DNA of 64,000 bases, taken from Rhodamnia argentea. Lineage: Eukaryota > Streptophyta > Magnoliopsida > Myrtales > Myrtaceae. The notes beneath the pieces were generated by a model. That model did not search any database. It saw only the letters and a list, made by a program, of their open reading frames with translations, and had not been told where the DNA came from. Numbering within the stretch: position 1 is the first letter of the stretch; every line of letters begins with the position of its first letter. This document shows, piece after piece, positions 1 through 11,579 of this stretch. Position numbers and translations under genes: made by a program. The stretch spans positions 23,572,887-23,636,886 of the forward strand of contig NC_063152.1 of the NCBI RefSeq assembly GCF_020921035.1, given 5' to 3'.

Positions 1-224
1 CTTGCTAGCATCGGGCAAGGGTGGCCCCAGCATTACTTGGGCTAGGCAGATGAGAGGCGCCCTTGTCGGATCCGGTGAGGATAGCTCTTGCTTGAGTCCG
101 ACGACCTTCGCCGGTGGTCCGAGGAGGGAAGACGGAAAAAAAATCAAAAAAATCAAAAAAATCAAAAGAAATAAAAAAATCAAAAAAGTAAATGAGAAGA
201 ATGCCCCCGGTCGGGTCTTTCTTT
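1..224. mobile_element. Truncated GC-rich core of a MULE-like element
   Basis: A GC-rich stretch (1-125) followed by A-rich sequence resembles the interior of the complete MULE-like element at 1886-2774. The matching terminal sequence appears at about 716-840, after a second element that seems to have inserted at about 225-715. The left end lies outside the window. Short open frames here have no recognisable protein and are not called as genes. Confidence 0.45.
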
Positions 225-715
225 GAAACAAGGGTTAATATCGCAAAAAGCTCCAAACTATTACACATGTGATAAATTTATCCTAAATTATTTTTTTTAT
301 CTCAAAAAATCTCAAACTAGTACACTTGTGACAATTTACCCCAAACTAATATACATACGACGATTTTACCCTCAATTAGTTTTTATTAAATTTTATTGTC
401 AAATTGATGAGTTTGATGACGTGTGACAATTAACGAGTGTACCAATTTGGGATTTTTACCATCTATTTGTCACATGTACATTAGTTTGAGATTTTTCACG
501 GTGTTAACCCAATTTAACGGAAACTAACAGAGAATTAATTTGTCACAAGTGTACCGATTTGGGATAAATTTATCACATATATACAAGTTTGGATTTTTGA
601 TAGTAAAAAATGTTTTTGGTAAATTTATCACGGGTGTACCGATTTGAGATTTTTTGTGGTAAAAAAAAAATTCATGGTAAATTTGTCACAAATGTACCTG
701 ATTGGGATTTTCGTC
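225..715. repeat. Foldback element of inverted sub-repeats
   Basis: Imperfect copies of a ~40-60 bp sub-repeat (core like 'acacatgtgataaattta') run in one orientation in the left part and in the opposite orientation in the right part, turning around near 420-440. It would fold into a long imperfect hairpin. A related half-element lies at about 35515-35760. It interrupts the MULE-like repeat whose right end resumes at about 716. No coding capacity was seen. Confidence 0.6.
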
Positions 716-850
716 GTATCATCCTTTGAAATAACGAGGACATTTCGAGCCATTATTTGAAATAAATTTCACTTTAAGCCTTTATTTGAGAAAATGATGG
801 CACTTCAAGCCCTTATTTGAAATTTTCTCTTATATTTTTTAAAAGAAGGT
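716..850. repeat. Right terminal repeat of the interrupted MULE-like element
   Basis: The phrase 'tttgaaataa' with alternating 'cacttcaagccctta' motifs matches the ~180-bp right terminal inverted repeat of the element at 1886-2774. This is probably the end of the element that starts before the window. No target duplication can be tested because the other end is missing. Confidence 0.5.
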
Positions 851-1885
851 CGTTGTATTGTTTAAAATAATAAATCAACAAAAAATATTATTTCATCTAA
901 CATAAAATTATTATTAATAAAAATAATTTATACTAACTAATTATTTCAAGCGATATAAACGATTATTTTTAAAAATATATATTATTTAAATAATTTTTTT
1001 TTTACGAAATAAATAGAGATTTATTTGGTTAGACATGAATGTCTACGTGGTTAGATCATATAATATTAAGAAAAGCTGAAGGGAGCTTGAAAGAGACGAA
1101 AAGACCATAAAGAACGACACGAGGAAGGGGAGAGATGTAAGCACGGTGGATCTTTAACGGCATCATGATACAAAAATTTGACAAGGTCACATTTGATTGC
1201 CGACTGAAAATTGATGCTTTCTTTAGGAGACAAAACGAAATTCGGGCCATAATTTGGACCCAGCCTAAAATTAGTGCCTTTTAAGGAAATTGGACCCATA
1301 AAAATAGAAAGCTCTCTTCCATTTTATATAAGTGAATCCTTGTTTAGAACTAGATGGAACTTATATTTGCAAGATAGCAAAAAAAAATTGTTGCATCCGA
1401 ATTCTTTAATTTCCGTCGGTCGATTAGTTCCAAACCATTGTTAATTATAACTGACATGATAAAAAAAATTAAATAATGTCACATGGTGACTCCAATGACT
1501 AATGAGCAACATGTTGCGGGCAACAAAGTACAACTCATTGATTCTATTTATTACTCTAACATAAAACTGAAATTTGAAATTTAAATTGCATGTAGAATAT
1601 ATTCTATGAAGCGAGCAAAGTAGAAGTATCTTTGCCAAGAAAGCACAATATACTCTACATACAATAATTTTCATGAAAAAATACTAGCATAGGTATATAA
1701 CAAGAAATTTTTGAAAAAGGCATGCTTTGGAGAAATTCGAAATAGGCCATAAAGTGAACCTTGTTTCAAATAAGGGTCTGCAGGCTTCTCATTCTTTCAA
1801 AGAAGAGCCTAGCTAAGAGCATTTTCTCCATTTGCTTTTTATTTTTATTTTTTTCCTTTTTTACCAAGGGCATATCAAATATTAG
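851..1885. other. AT-rich intergenic sequence, no gene seen
   Basis: Very AT-rich sequence with short homopolymers. At about 1750-1830 there is a further short fragment of the MULE-terminal type sequence. Minus-strand frames of 64-77 codons at 1056-1674 resemble no family and have no splice or codon-use support. Confidence 0.5.
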
Positions 1886-2774
1886 GAGAAATTTCCAAAA
1901 AAGTGCCCCGAAATCCTTTCATTTTTTCAAATAAGGGTCTCAAATGAACATTGTTTCAAATAAGAGCTTGAAATGGCATAATATATTTCAAATAAGGGCT
2001 TGAAATGGCCATAAAGCTTCAAAAAAGGGGCCTAACCTAAATGGCATTTTCGTCATTTCTTATTTTGATTATTTATTTATTTTTTCTCTATTTTTTCCTT
2101 TTTTCTAGTTTTTAAAAATGAAAAAAAAAAAAAAATAGCCACTTTGGCGGGAGGGGTGCCCTCCTTTCTGTGGCGGTCGGCCCACCTCTAGTGGTGGGTC
2201 GACGGCAACGACGAAGGCCGACGGGGTCGCCGACTCCTGCTCGGGGAGCGACGACCCCGCCAACCAGAGGCGATGGCCGGTCTAACCCTCTCCGGATCCG
2301 GGCAAGGGCCGGCAACCCCCACCCAAGTGCGGGTGGGGATCAATAGCCACCGCCCGGGATGGGGCAGAGGTCGATCGCCCTAGCCTTGACCGGGGCGGGC
2401 TCTCCTCCCCTTTTCGGACGGCGGCGGGTGACCCCGGTGGCGTTCGCCCTCCCCCCCGAGCGGTGGGGCCACGACCGGAGGCTCTACACGTTTTTTTTTA
2501 AATTTTTTGTTAAATTTTAAAGAAACAAAAAAAGAAAAATTTAATAAAAAAGAAAAAAAAATCAAATAGAAAAAAAAAGACCGAAATGCCCTTGAAATCA
2601 AGCCCTTTTTTGAAATTTCATGGCCGCTTCAGGCTTTTATTTGAAATAACGTTCAATTCGGATCATTGTTTGAAAAAATAAGGACACTTCGGACTCTTAT
2701 TTAAAACAAAGTTTATTTAGAGTCATTATTTGAGAAAATAAGAGAACTTCATGCCATTTTTTGGAATTTTCCCC
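1886..2774. mobile_element. Complete non-autonomous Mutator-like element (MULE)
   Basis: An 889-bp element with long imperfect terminal inverted repeats of about 150-180 bp (left start gagaaatttccaaaa, right end ttttggaattttcccc). It is flanked by a perfect 9-bp direct repeat, AAATATTAG, at 1877-1885 and 2775-2783. Nine-bp target duplications and long TIRs are the hallmark of Mutator-like transposons. The core at about 2140-2490 is strongly GC-rich and bordered by A/T tracts. No transposase frame is present, so it must be moved in trans. Whether the core is a captured gene fragment cannot be told by eye. Confidence 0.85.
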
Positions 2775-2783
2775 AAATATTAG

Positions 2784-3258
2784 CCATGATTTTTATTAAG
2801 GTAATATCAATGTAGTTGGATTTCAAATTAAAACATTAATTTCTAAGATTAATATATTGGTAGGAAACTGTGCACATTTCTACAAAGAAAACAAGAGAGT
2901 GTAGTATTAAAAAGTCTTGTCTTGTCTAATTTTAATTGAAAAAGAAGTTTAAATGTATTGAAAAATCTGAAATTAACATCTTAGCGGGGAGCTCTCTTCA
3001 TATTGTCCAAAAGATTAGTTTGTTTCTCACAATTAGATTGAAGTTAGGTGAGCAAAATAGAGAAAAAAGCGTTGCAGCACAACAAATCAAATTTGAGTAA
3101 TAATATTATGGCATCATGTGATTAAATAATAAAAATATTTTGCGTTACAAATATAAACAACTCATAAATATTTCATTGCTCTTTAATATAAATAGAATGA
3201 TTTTGTATCGATCATTTTAAAACTAATGCATTTCAAAGTAAATTAAAATTACTGGATC
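2784..3258. other. AT-rich spacer, no gene seen
   Basis: AT-rich sequence between the MULE and the tandem array. No reading frame, RNA gene or clear repeat end was recognised. Confidence 0.5.
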
Positions 3259-3516
3259 TTCTTGTTAGGGGTAATATTTAATAGTGAAAACAATATTTTC
3301 CATTCATATAGGAGCCACATATTTTCTTTGAAAGGTAGTCGTTTAATATGCAAAACGTAATTTGCACGTGCATAATGAGTTTAAACATTGTTGGACATCT
3401 TTTCGATCAATGGTAAATGAAAATCTTTCCAATCAATGGTAAATGCAACTACAATATTAACGTAGTATATAACTTGTAGCATTTGAATAGTGGATTATCT
3501 AATTACTTTAAGATTT

Positions 3517-3815
3517 GGGAAAACTATCAAAAAAGTCTTAAGGTTATTGTTATTATGTCAATTTAGTCCTAAAACTTTTTTTTTTGCCAATCAATCCTAA
3601 ACTATTTCTTTTGTGCCAATTGAGCCCATTTGTCTTGCCAGTCTTGACGTAGCGCTGCCGACGTTGACATAACCAATTTTTAAAAAGATTTTAATATTTT
3701 TTTTACTCTGTTTCTTTTTCTTTTTCTTTTACCTTTTTTTGTTTATTTTTTTTTTTTCTTTCTTTCTCTTCCTCCTTCCTCCAACCGGCCAACAAGCCCG
3801 ACGAGGGTGAGATGC
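3517..3815. mobile_element. Truncated long-TIR element inside tandem unit 1
   Basis: Starts 'gaaaactatcaaaaaagtc' and continues with the 'tcaatttagtcctaaa' phrases that mark this repeat family, followed by a pyrimidine run and a GC-rich piece. The host unit resumes at about 3815 ('cttgtgaaattgcc'). The right terminal repeat is missing, so the copy is a fragment. Confidence 0.55.
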
Positions 3816-4296
3816 GACCTTGTGAAATTGCCACTGATGTTTCCATCCATCACAACGAGGTCTAGATTTGAGTTTTCTCAAATAGTTAAGTAGATCATGA
3901 GGGGGTGTACATGGTCGCACTTCTAGAGAAACCCAATTTTAACAAAACTTGCCATGGATGATATTCTCTTTGTATCTGAATGTATTAAATGCAAATTATG
4001 CGAGTCTATCCACAACAATAATGAGCATGCCTAAGTATTTACCTATTTATAGAGCCTTTCATCTTTGCTGTTCCTCGCCTTAGCCGACGGGATTTCTTCT
4101 TTCTTGCTAGTCCTTGTGCTTCAAAGCAAGGCCCTAGTGATGCCTACGAAACACAGCATCAAGCATCATATCTCACTCACGTCTTGGAAAAACTCTTTTG
4201 ACGTGCATCCAATGATCATGTCTTGCTTATTCGAATCTCGCATGTAAATAAGTGTCGGATCAATGACTTACCAGAAAGAATGCTTCATCCTTGGTA

Positions 4297-4299
<3 letters not shown>

Positions 4300-4348
<49 letters not shown>
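4300..4348. repeat. (CT)n microsatellite
   Basis: About 24 CT dinucleotides, at the same place within unit 1 as the tracts at 6761-6814 (unit 2) and 8789-8800 (unit 3). Confidence 0.95.
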
Positions 4349-4352
<4 letters not shown>

Positions 4353-5815
4353 AATGATGATTCTGACATTAGGGATTTCTCTTTATTAAATGACAGCGTG
4401 AGGCATTGAGATGGCGGGGGATTGGCAGAGAACTCTTGCAGAAGCTCAATCTGCAATTGCAATAAAAGAGAGTGTGGAAACAATCTAAATGGCTGATAGG
4501 TTGAACGATTGATTATCCTATGTAAAATTGCATGAGAGCCGGGTATTTTGGATGTTGTGTGTCAGAGGGAGATGTCTCGAGCCGTATCTTAGGTTTCCAA
4601 GGAATACCTTGTCTCATGGTGGCAAGCTACCGTTCTCCCTCCGGAGACAATCACAAGGGAAGAGAATATGGGAACAAGTTAAATGGTCAATAGGTTCGAC
4701 GATTCATGTATATTATGTAAAACTGTACGAGAGCAGCTCACTTTGAATAGTGTCTTGTGTGGAAGCTTTCCTCGATATTATGCAAAAAGTTAATCTTCAA
4801 AAAGACAAGCAATTGTAATTCCAATTAGAGTGACTTCAGTGATATGCAACTCTATCTTCAGCAACTCTAATGAAGTAATTCAAAAAAAAATTCTGACATG
4901 ATGATGCCTTTACACAAGTTATTTCAACCAAAGAACACCCAAATTCAAATGATGGTAAACTTTCTCTTAGTTCGACAACTAATCATAGTTTTGCAATGAT
5001 CGATGTGATTATATTCGTGTATGAATTCATTTTGATTTCAAACCTTTGGCTCTATAGTACTTAATTTCGTTCCTTCGAATGCAACCTCACGTAAGAAAAT
5101 ATAGGCAGATGCTTGCCATACTTGTAGTTCCTACAGCCACGGTTAGAGCCTCAGGTAGAAAATGCTCTCAATACTCATTATGAATAATGACAATATTCCA
5201 TTTAAATTTTGAAGACAATGGTATTCTGTGGTTTCTTATTTTTTCTACTCTCAAAATTTGGGTGGATTAACATATCAAACACTCCGTTACAAAATAATGG
5301 AAAAGGGGTAAATACAATCTATGCACTGATATGGAGTTACTCTTAGTACATACATTTCTGGTGGAGGGAAGAAAATATTACAAGAAGTAGAACAGAGACG
5401 ACATAATTAGTATAATTGAATTTTCTTGTTAAGGGAAATATTTAATTGCGAAACGGTATGTCCATTCATATAGGAGTCGCATATTTTCTTTAAAAGGCAG
5501 TCGTTACATATGCAAAACGTAATTTTCACATGCACAATGAGTTTAACCGTTGTTGGAGATCTTTCCGATTAATGGTAATTGCAACTAACGATATTAACGA
5601 ACTATAACTTTTGGCAATATATAACGGATTGTCCATGTACTTTCAGATTTTATCACACACATCTCGATACTGTGAAATCGCCATTGATGTTCCCATCCAT
5701 TTCAACGATCAACAATCTAATGATCTAGATTTGAGTTTTCTCAAAGAGATAAGTAATCACGAGGGGGTGTACATGGTTGCGCTACTCGAGTAAGTCAATT
5801 CTAACAAAACCTGAG

Positions 5816-6423
5816 GGATAATTGTCAAAAAAGTCTTAAATCTTTTGTACTTTTGTCGATTCAGTCCTAAGCCTTTTAAGTTTATCAATTCAGTCATAAA
5901 CATTTTCATATTTTGCCAATTCAGTCCTATTGTCCGGAAATCGCAAGCGTCCTAACATGGACAGTTTATAATAATATTTTAGTGTTGTACTCTTTCTGAA
6001 TATTTTTATCTTTTTTATTTTTTTTCCTTCTCTCTTTTTTCTATTTCCTTTTTCCTTTTCTTTCCTTTTTTCTTTTCTTTTTTTCCCTCCGGCCCGACCT
6101 CCGTCTATGTTAGGCGAGGATTGCCGTTGCCTTAGGCCGGTCACTGGACCTCGGCGATTGGCTAGAGGAAGAAAAAAAAGGTAAGAGAAAGACAAAAAGA
6201 AAGAGAAATAAAAATATAAAAATATATTATAAATATTACAAATATCATAAATATTATCTACGTTAGCACTGCTCGTGCCACGCCAGCAATTTCCGGCCGG
6301 TATTGATCGAATGGACTGAATTGATACAAATGCAAAAGGTTTTATACTGAATTGACAGAAATGCAAGTTTTAATACTAAATTGACATAATTATAATAGGT
6401 TTAAGACTTTTTCGGTAATTCTC
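5816..6423. mobile_element. Non-autonomous long-TIR DNA element
   Basis: Left end 'ggataattgtcaaaaaagtc' and the reverse complement of the right end 'ggagaattaccgaaaaagtc' match, and the similarity continues inward for roughly 80-100 bp. The inner part has a pyrimidine run, a GC-rich core at about 6086-6165 and an A-rich run. The surrounding tandem unit is interrupted exactly over this span when compared with units 1 and 3. No clean target duplication was seen; about 25 bp of host sequence seem lost. No transposase is encoded. Confidence 0.7.
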
Positions 6424-6757
6424 CTTATGGGAACGTGTTAAATGCAAATTGTGCCCGTCTATCCGTGACAATAATGAGGATACCTAAGTATTTACCTATT
6501 TATAGAGCCCTTCATCTTTGGTGCTCCTCGCCTTAGCCACATAAATTTCTTCTTCTTTCTTACTAGCCCTTCTTCTTGTGCTTCAAAGCAATACCTCGTG
6601 ATGCTTACGAAACACAACATCAAGCATCAAAGCTCACTCGCGTCTTCGAAAAACTCTTTTGACATGCATCCAATGATCATGTCTTACATACTCCGATCTT
6701 GCATGTAAATAAGTGTCGGATCAATGATTTACCAAAAAGAATGCTTCATCCTTGGTA

Positions 6758-6760
<3 letters not shown>

Positions 6761-6814
<54 letters not shown>
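6761..6814. repeat. (TC)n microsatellite
   Basis: About 27 TC dinucleotides in tandem unit 2, aligned with the tract of unit 1. Confidence 0.95.
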
Positions 6815-6816
<2 letters not shown>

Positions 6817-7384
6817 GATGATTCTAACATCCTAAAATGCTTTTTTAAAATTACAGCGTGAGGCACTAAGATGGCGAGGCGATGGCAGAGAACTCTTGCA
6901 GAAGCAAAGTCTCCATCGATAAGAAGCCCTGCTTTGTTGCTGGACGATGCAGTAGAGTCTCATCCAGACCCATGTAGTCGCTATACCCACCATCCTCTGC
7001 AACCAACCGCATATGAAGTCGAGGGAGATGTCCTGAGCCCTATCCTAAGTTTCCGTGCTATCGTTTGCACGGAATACCTTGTCTCATGTTTGCAAGCTGT
7101 TGATCTCCCTCCTCAGAAAATCACAAAGTAAGAGAACATAGCAACAATTAAAATGGTCGATAGGTTGAACGTTTTATGTATCTTATGTGAATTGTACGAG
7201 AGTCGGTTATTTTGAATATTGTGTCTGAGGGAGATGTCTCGAGCTCTGTCCTACGTTTCCATGCTATTGTCTACTTGGAATACCTTGTCTCACGGTGGCA
7301 AGCTACCATTCTCCCTCCCGTGACAATCACAAGGGAAGAGGACATGGGAACAAGTTAAATGATCGATAGGTTCGACATTTGATG

Positions 7385-7555
7385 TATCTTTTGTAAAATT
7401 GTACAAGAGCGGCTCACTTTGAATAGTGAGTCACTCTTATTGGAATTACAATTGCTTGTCCTTTTGAAGATTAACTTGTTGCATATTGTCAAGGAAAGCT
7501 TTCACACGACACACTATTCAAAGTGAGCGGCTATCGCACAATTTTACAAACGATA
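7385..7555. repeat. Inverted repeat with inverted intervening segment
   Basis: Arms of about 44 bp at 7385-7428 and 7512-7555 are inverted copies ('gcggctcactttgaatagtg' and its complement). The ~83 bp between them is the reverse complement of the segment found in unit 1 at about 4750-4850. Units 1 and 3 carry this segment only in the forward orientation, so unit 2 has a local inverted duplication or inversion. Confidence 0.7.
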
Positions 7556-8105
7556 CGCAATGAAGTAATTCAAAAAAATTCTAACATGATGATACTTTTA
7601 CATAAGTTATTTCGACCAAGAACTCCCAAATTCAAATGACGGTAAATTTTCTCTTAGTTCGACAAGGAAACAAAGTTTTGCAATGATCGATGTGATCTCA
7701 TATTCATGTATGTTTTCATTTGGATTTTAACCCAATGGCTCTACAGTAGTTATTTCGTTCCTTCAAGTTCAACCTCATATAGAAAAATATAAGCAGATGC
7801 TTGCCATCCGCGTAGTTCCTACAGCCACGGTTAGAGCCTCAGGTAGAAAATGCTCTCAGTATTCCTTGTGAATAGTGTTTATATTCCATTTAATTTTGAA
7901 GACAATAACCTTCTGTGGATTCTTACTTATTCATACTCCTAATATTTTGGGGGATTAACATGTCAGAAACTCAGTTACAAAATCATGGAAAAGGAGAAAG
8001 TACAATCCATGCACAGATGTGGAGTTACTCTCAGTACATATAATTCTTGGTAGATGGAAGAAAATATATAAGAAGTAGAACAGAGATGACATAATTAATC
8101 TAATT

Positions 8106-9510
8106 GTATTATCATGTTAAGGAAATTATTTAATAGCGAAACGGTATATCCATTCATATAAGAATCGCATATTTTCTTGAAAAGGCATTCATTACGTTTG
8201 CAAAACGTAATTTTCACGTGCATAATGAGTTTAACCGTTGTTGGAGATCTTTTCGATTAATGATAAATGCAACTAACGATATCAATGAACTATAACTTTT
8301 GGCGATAATATAATGAAAAGTCTACATACTTCAAGATTTTATCACACTCATGTCGTAAGTACTTTTGATACTGTGCAATTGCCATCACGAGGGGATGTAC
8401 ATGGTTGAGCTTCTAGAGGAAGTCAATTCTAACAAAACCTGCCACAGATGCTATTTCTTTTTGTGGGATGTGTTAAATGTAAATTGTGCGAGTCTATCCA
8501 TAACAATAATGAGCATGCCTAAGTATTTACCTATATATCGAGCCCTTCATTTATGGTGTGCTCCAAGCCTTAGCCAACGGCAATTCTTCTTCTTTCTAAT
8601 TAGTCCTTCTTGTGCTTCAAAGCAAGACCCTAATCCCTAGGAAACACAGCATCAAGCACCATATCTCACTCGCATCTTGAACTCTTTTGACATGCATCCA
8701 TAATCAGGTCTCACATACTCCGACCTTGCATGTAAATAAATGTCGGATCAATGATTTACCAAAAAGAATGCTTCACCATTGGTAAGATCTCTCTCTCTCT
8801 CAAATGACGATTATGCCATCTCGGATTTCTTTGTTCTAAATGACAGCGTGAGGCACAGAGAGAGATTGGCAGGGGATTGGCAAAGAACTCTTGCTGAAGC
8901 GAAGTGTCCGTCAATAGGAAGCGCTGCTTCATTGCTAGATGATGCCGTGGTGTCCGATCGGTTCATATGCAGTCGCTATGCCCGCCATCCTGCGTGGCCG
9001 AACGCATGTGAAGCAGAATGAGGGAGATGTCCAGAGCACCATCCTAGGTTTCCATGCTATCGTCCGCATGGAGTACCTTGACTCATGGTAGCAAGCTACC
9101 TTTCTCCATTCTGAGAAAATCATAAAGGAAGAGAACATGAGAACAAGTTAAATGGTCGTTAGGTTCGACGTTTCATACATCTTATGTAAAATTATACGAG
9201 AGGTGTGAGTGTGAAAGCTTTCCTGGATATTATGCAAAAAGTTAATCTTCACAAAGATGAGCAATGGTAGTTCCACTTAGAGTGCCTTTAACGATATGCA
9301 ACTCTGTTTTCAACTCTAATGAAGTAATTCACAAAACTTCGTGACATGATGATGCTTTTTGCATAAGTTATTTCAACCAAAGAACACCCAAATTCAAATG
9401 ATGGTTGAAAATGGGATAAACATCCAGAAGAGACTATTCGTGCATGTTTTCATTTCGATTTCAAACCTTTGTTCCTTCAAATTCAACTTCATATGTGAAA
9501 ATATAGGATG
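8106..9510 (+). repeat. Tandem unit 3 of the ~2.1 kb repeat, shorter
   Basis: Third copy. Landmarks: 'tccattcatataagaatcgc' at about 8148, CACGTG at about 8216, TATA-like 'cctatatatcgagcc' at about 8529, a short CT tract at 8789-8800, and 'gacagcgtgaggcac' at about 8843. It has no transposon insertion and diverges after about 9510, where units 1 and 2 continue with 'cctacagccacggttagagc'. Frames of 80-91 codons here are not shared with the other units. Confidence 0.6.
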
Positions 9511-9934
9511 CAAAGTTCATGCGATTCGCCAATCATCTCTGAATTAGTTTATGATGATTTGGTTTAACATGACCCTCTACATGGTTAGACTCATAACACT
9601 AAATTAAAATATTGTTGCAAGATCAATGAGTTTGATGGGTGTTGCAAGTGCGTCTAATTCATTAAGTTGGTACTCATTTATATAATCGAAAAAGGGAATG
9701 CGAGTTTAGCGATAACTAAGCGTATATGACTTTGGCTGCATGTAGCAACCTTTAGGTGAAGCATGCGCTTTTAGGCGTGATTTCGGTACATCCAATAGAT
9801 CATTTCGAATATCGTCGAATTCCCACATCCACAGTGATTCCTCGAAATCTTTAGGTTGGTAGTCAAATTTCCTTAAAACCTCAATAATTAATTAATGAAT
9901 TAATGTGCAACCCTGTTTTTGGACTGAACAATTC

Positions 9935-10125
9935 TGACCAGACCTACCATTTGTGATATCTGCTAGTATGGTAATGTGTATTAAATGTAGATATGCAATT
10001 GTATCCACAGTAATAATGAGGGGGGCCAACACATTGCCTATTTATACAATCCTTCACCTTTTTTATGCACCATGCTTCTTCTTTTTTACTATTGTAATTT
10101 ATTATATTTACAGTCTCATCAGCAA
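9935..10125 (+). repeat. Short partial fourth copy of the tandem unit
   Basis: The sequence 'gtatccacagtaataatgag' followed by 'cctatttatacaatccttca' matches the TATA-like region of the three upstream units. It covers only the promoter-like part and then runs into A-rich sequence. Confidence 0.45.
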
Positions 10126-11379
10126 ATTTGGAAAACCCAAAACAAGAACCAAAAAAAAAAAAAAAAGCTTATTATTTCTGCTGTAAAATTCAATCAACAC
10201 AAAAGTATGTCAGCCACTCAGCATGAGATGAGAAATCCTTTCACAAACTTTGCCATTTTGAAGGAGTGATCCAATGTTTCATTCATCGTCTCTCCGTATT
10301 CGCATATTCTCTTATTCCTTACCCCATTCGATTGGTGGGAAAGGTCGATTTCATCTCCGTTGAAGCTGCGGACTCGGCCAACTAGAGAGTTCTGTAGGCC
10401 ACTCTAGCGACTCACAATGCCGGGTCGGCGTCGCAATTTTGTTCAGCCCCGTCTCTCACCACCCGCTATCCTATCGAGCAAACGGTAAGAAAGTGCATCA
10501 CGAGGGCTACCACACAAGAACATAACCAGAGCAACGACGATCAATCGAGAATGAAAGGTTGCAAAATAAGGAAGCAATGTTGCAGGTGACAGATACAACG
10601 TGTAAAGAAATGCTGGTCAATACACAGTGATGCATACGCATACGCTTCAAGACTTCAGAATTCTTCAACACATTGGCACTTGCGAACAACTCAAACTCCA
10701 TTCGATCTCCCGGAATCAGATCAACAAGTCGAGACACTCGTGGGAAACTGATCTAGAAATATCAACATAAAAAGTTTCGCTGATTCCTGTCTCATCCTCG
10801 AACTATGCCAGATCAAATTTTCAAATCGGTTTTGTTTTTGAGTTGGCTGCCATCTTTATTGTTGTTTTCCTTCAAAAGCAAGGTTTGACCCTAATGCTTT
10901 TATCTATCTGCTGGGACTAGGACCACTTCACCAGCCTCGAGCGCAAAACTAAAATCCTGACCATATATAGAACAGGTGATATTTGCTTTTAGGTTAATTG
11001 CTTCTTTTGGTTTAAGATTTTTTTTTTTTTTTTTTTTGGTAAGGAATAAGAATTTGATCTTTCCTGATGCTGATTATACTGATTTTTCCCTTTATGCGTA
11101 TCGAAATTAAATCAACAATAGAGCACGAGATCGTCGGACAAAGTCTAAGTCCATATAAGTAAATGAACTTGTCCTATGGCTCTACGCAACTTAATTTCCA
11201 TAATTCGGATTAGACGTAAGATGCTGAATCAATTGATGGCGATGCAAATAAGGAAAACATCGGAAAAAAAGAAGAAGGAGAAACTTCATTGTAACCTTAA
11301 AACCAGTCTGAAAATATTTTGTAGCCCAGAATGGAAAGATTCTGGCTAGAGCTCGCTTTGATCATCTCTCCTCTGTTTC
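10126..11379. other. Intergenic region upstream of the 615-aa gene
   Basis: No recognisable gene. A minus-strand frame of 76 codons at 10507-10737 is unlike any family I know and is not called. A poly-T run lies at about 11020-11037. The last part (11380-11579) is pyrimidine-rich and is the likely 5' leader of the next gene. Confidence 0.5.
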
Positions 11380-11579
11380 TGTGACTAACCAGTGCCTGTT
11401 CATCGCTGCACATTCTCCCTCTCATCTCTCTCAGCCGATTTTCTGTCGTTTTCTTCTCTCTCTCTTAAAGTCTCTGTCTTCTTCCCCCCCTTGCCTAAGG
11501 AACGTCCTCCATTCACAGGGATTAAAAAAGAAGTCTTTCTCTCTGTTTTTCACCCTCTTCAAGGTTCTTGCTGTTTGTC

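Larger units (their letters stand above)
3259..5420 (+). repeat. Tandem unit 1 of a ~2.1 kb repeat with promoter-like motifs
   Basis: First of three head-to-tail copies; aligned landmarks recur in units 2 and 3. Landmarks in order: 'catataggagccacatatttt' type block near 3305, CACGTG at about 3366 beside 'cataatgagttta', TATA-like 'cctatttatagagcc' at about 4041, a CT microsatellite at about 4300-4348, and 'gacagcgtgaggca' at about 4395, which looks like a splice acceptor and downstream exon. No frame is conserved across units, so this is a decayed gene copy, a non-coding transcription unit or a plain satellite-like repeat. A truncated long-TIR element sits at 3517-3815. Confidence 0.6.
5421..8105 (+). 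repeat. Tandem unit 2 of the ~2.1 kb repeat, with transposon insertion
   Basis: Second copy of the array. Landmarks: 'tccattcatataggagtcgc' at about 5460, 'cacatgcacaatgagttta' at about 5527 (G-box core lost here), TATA-like 'cctatttatagagcc' at about 6496, CT tract at 6761-6814, and 'acagcgtgaggcac' at about 6855. Without the ~608-bp inserted element at 5816-6423 its length is about 2.08 kb, matching unit 1. A frame of 86 codons starts at 6871 just after the acceptor-like site, but it is not conserved in unit 1. A short segment at 7385-7555 is partly inverted relative to the other units. Confidence 0.6.

Noticed and set aside
5890..6366. 158-codon minus-strand frame
   Set aside because: It lies entirely inside the long-TIR element and its middle is a Lys/Arg run from the pyrimidine tract.
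6871..7131. 86-codon frame after the acceptor-like site in tandem unit 2
   Set aside because: It has an ATG but is not conserved in units 1 and 3 and resembles no protein family.
10507..10737. Minus-strand frame beginning MSRLVDLIPGDRMEFELF
   Set aside because: The first 35 residues look protein-like, but the rest does not, and no partner exon or family was recognised, so it is not called as a gene.
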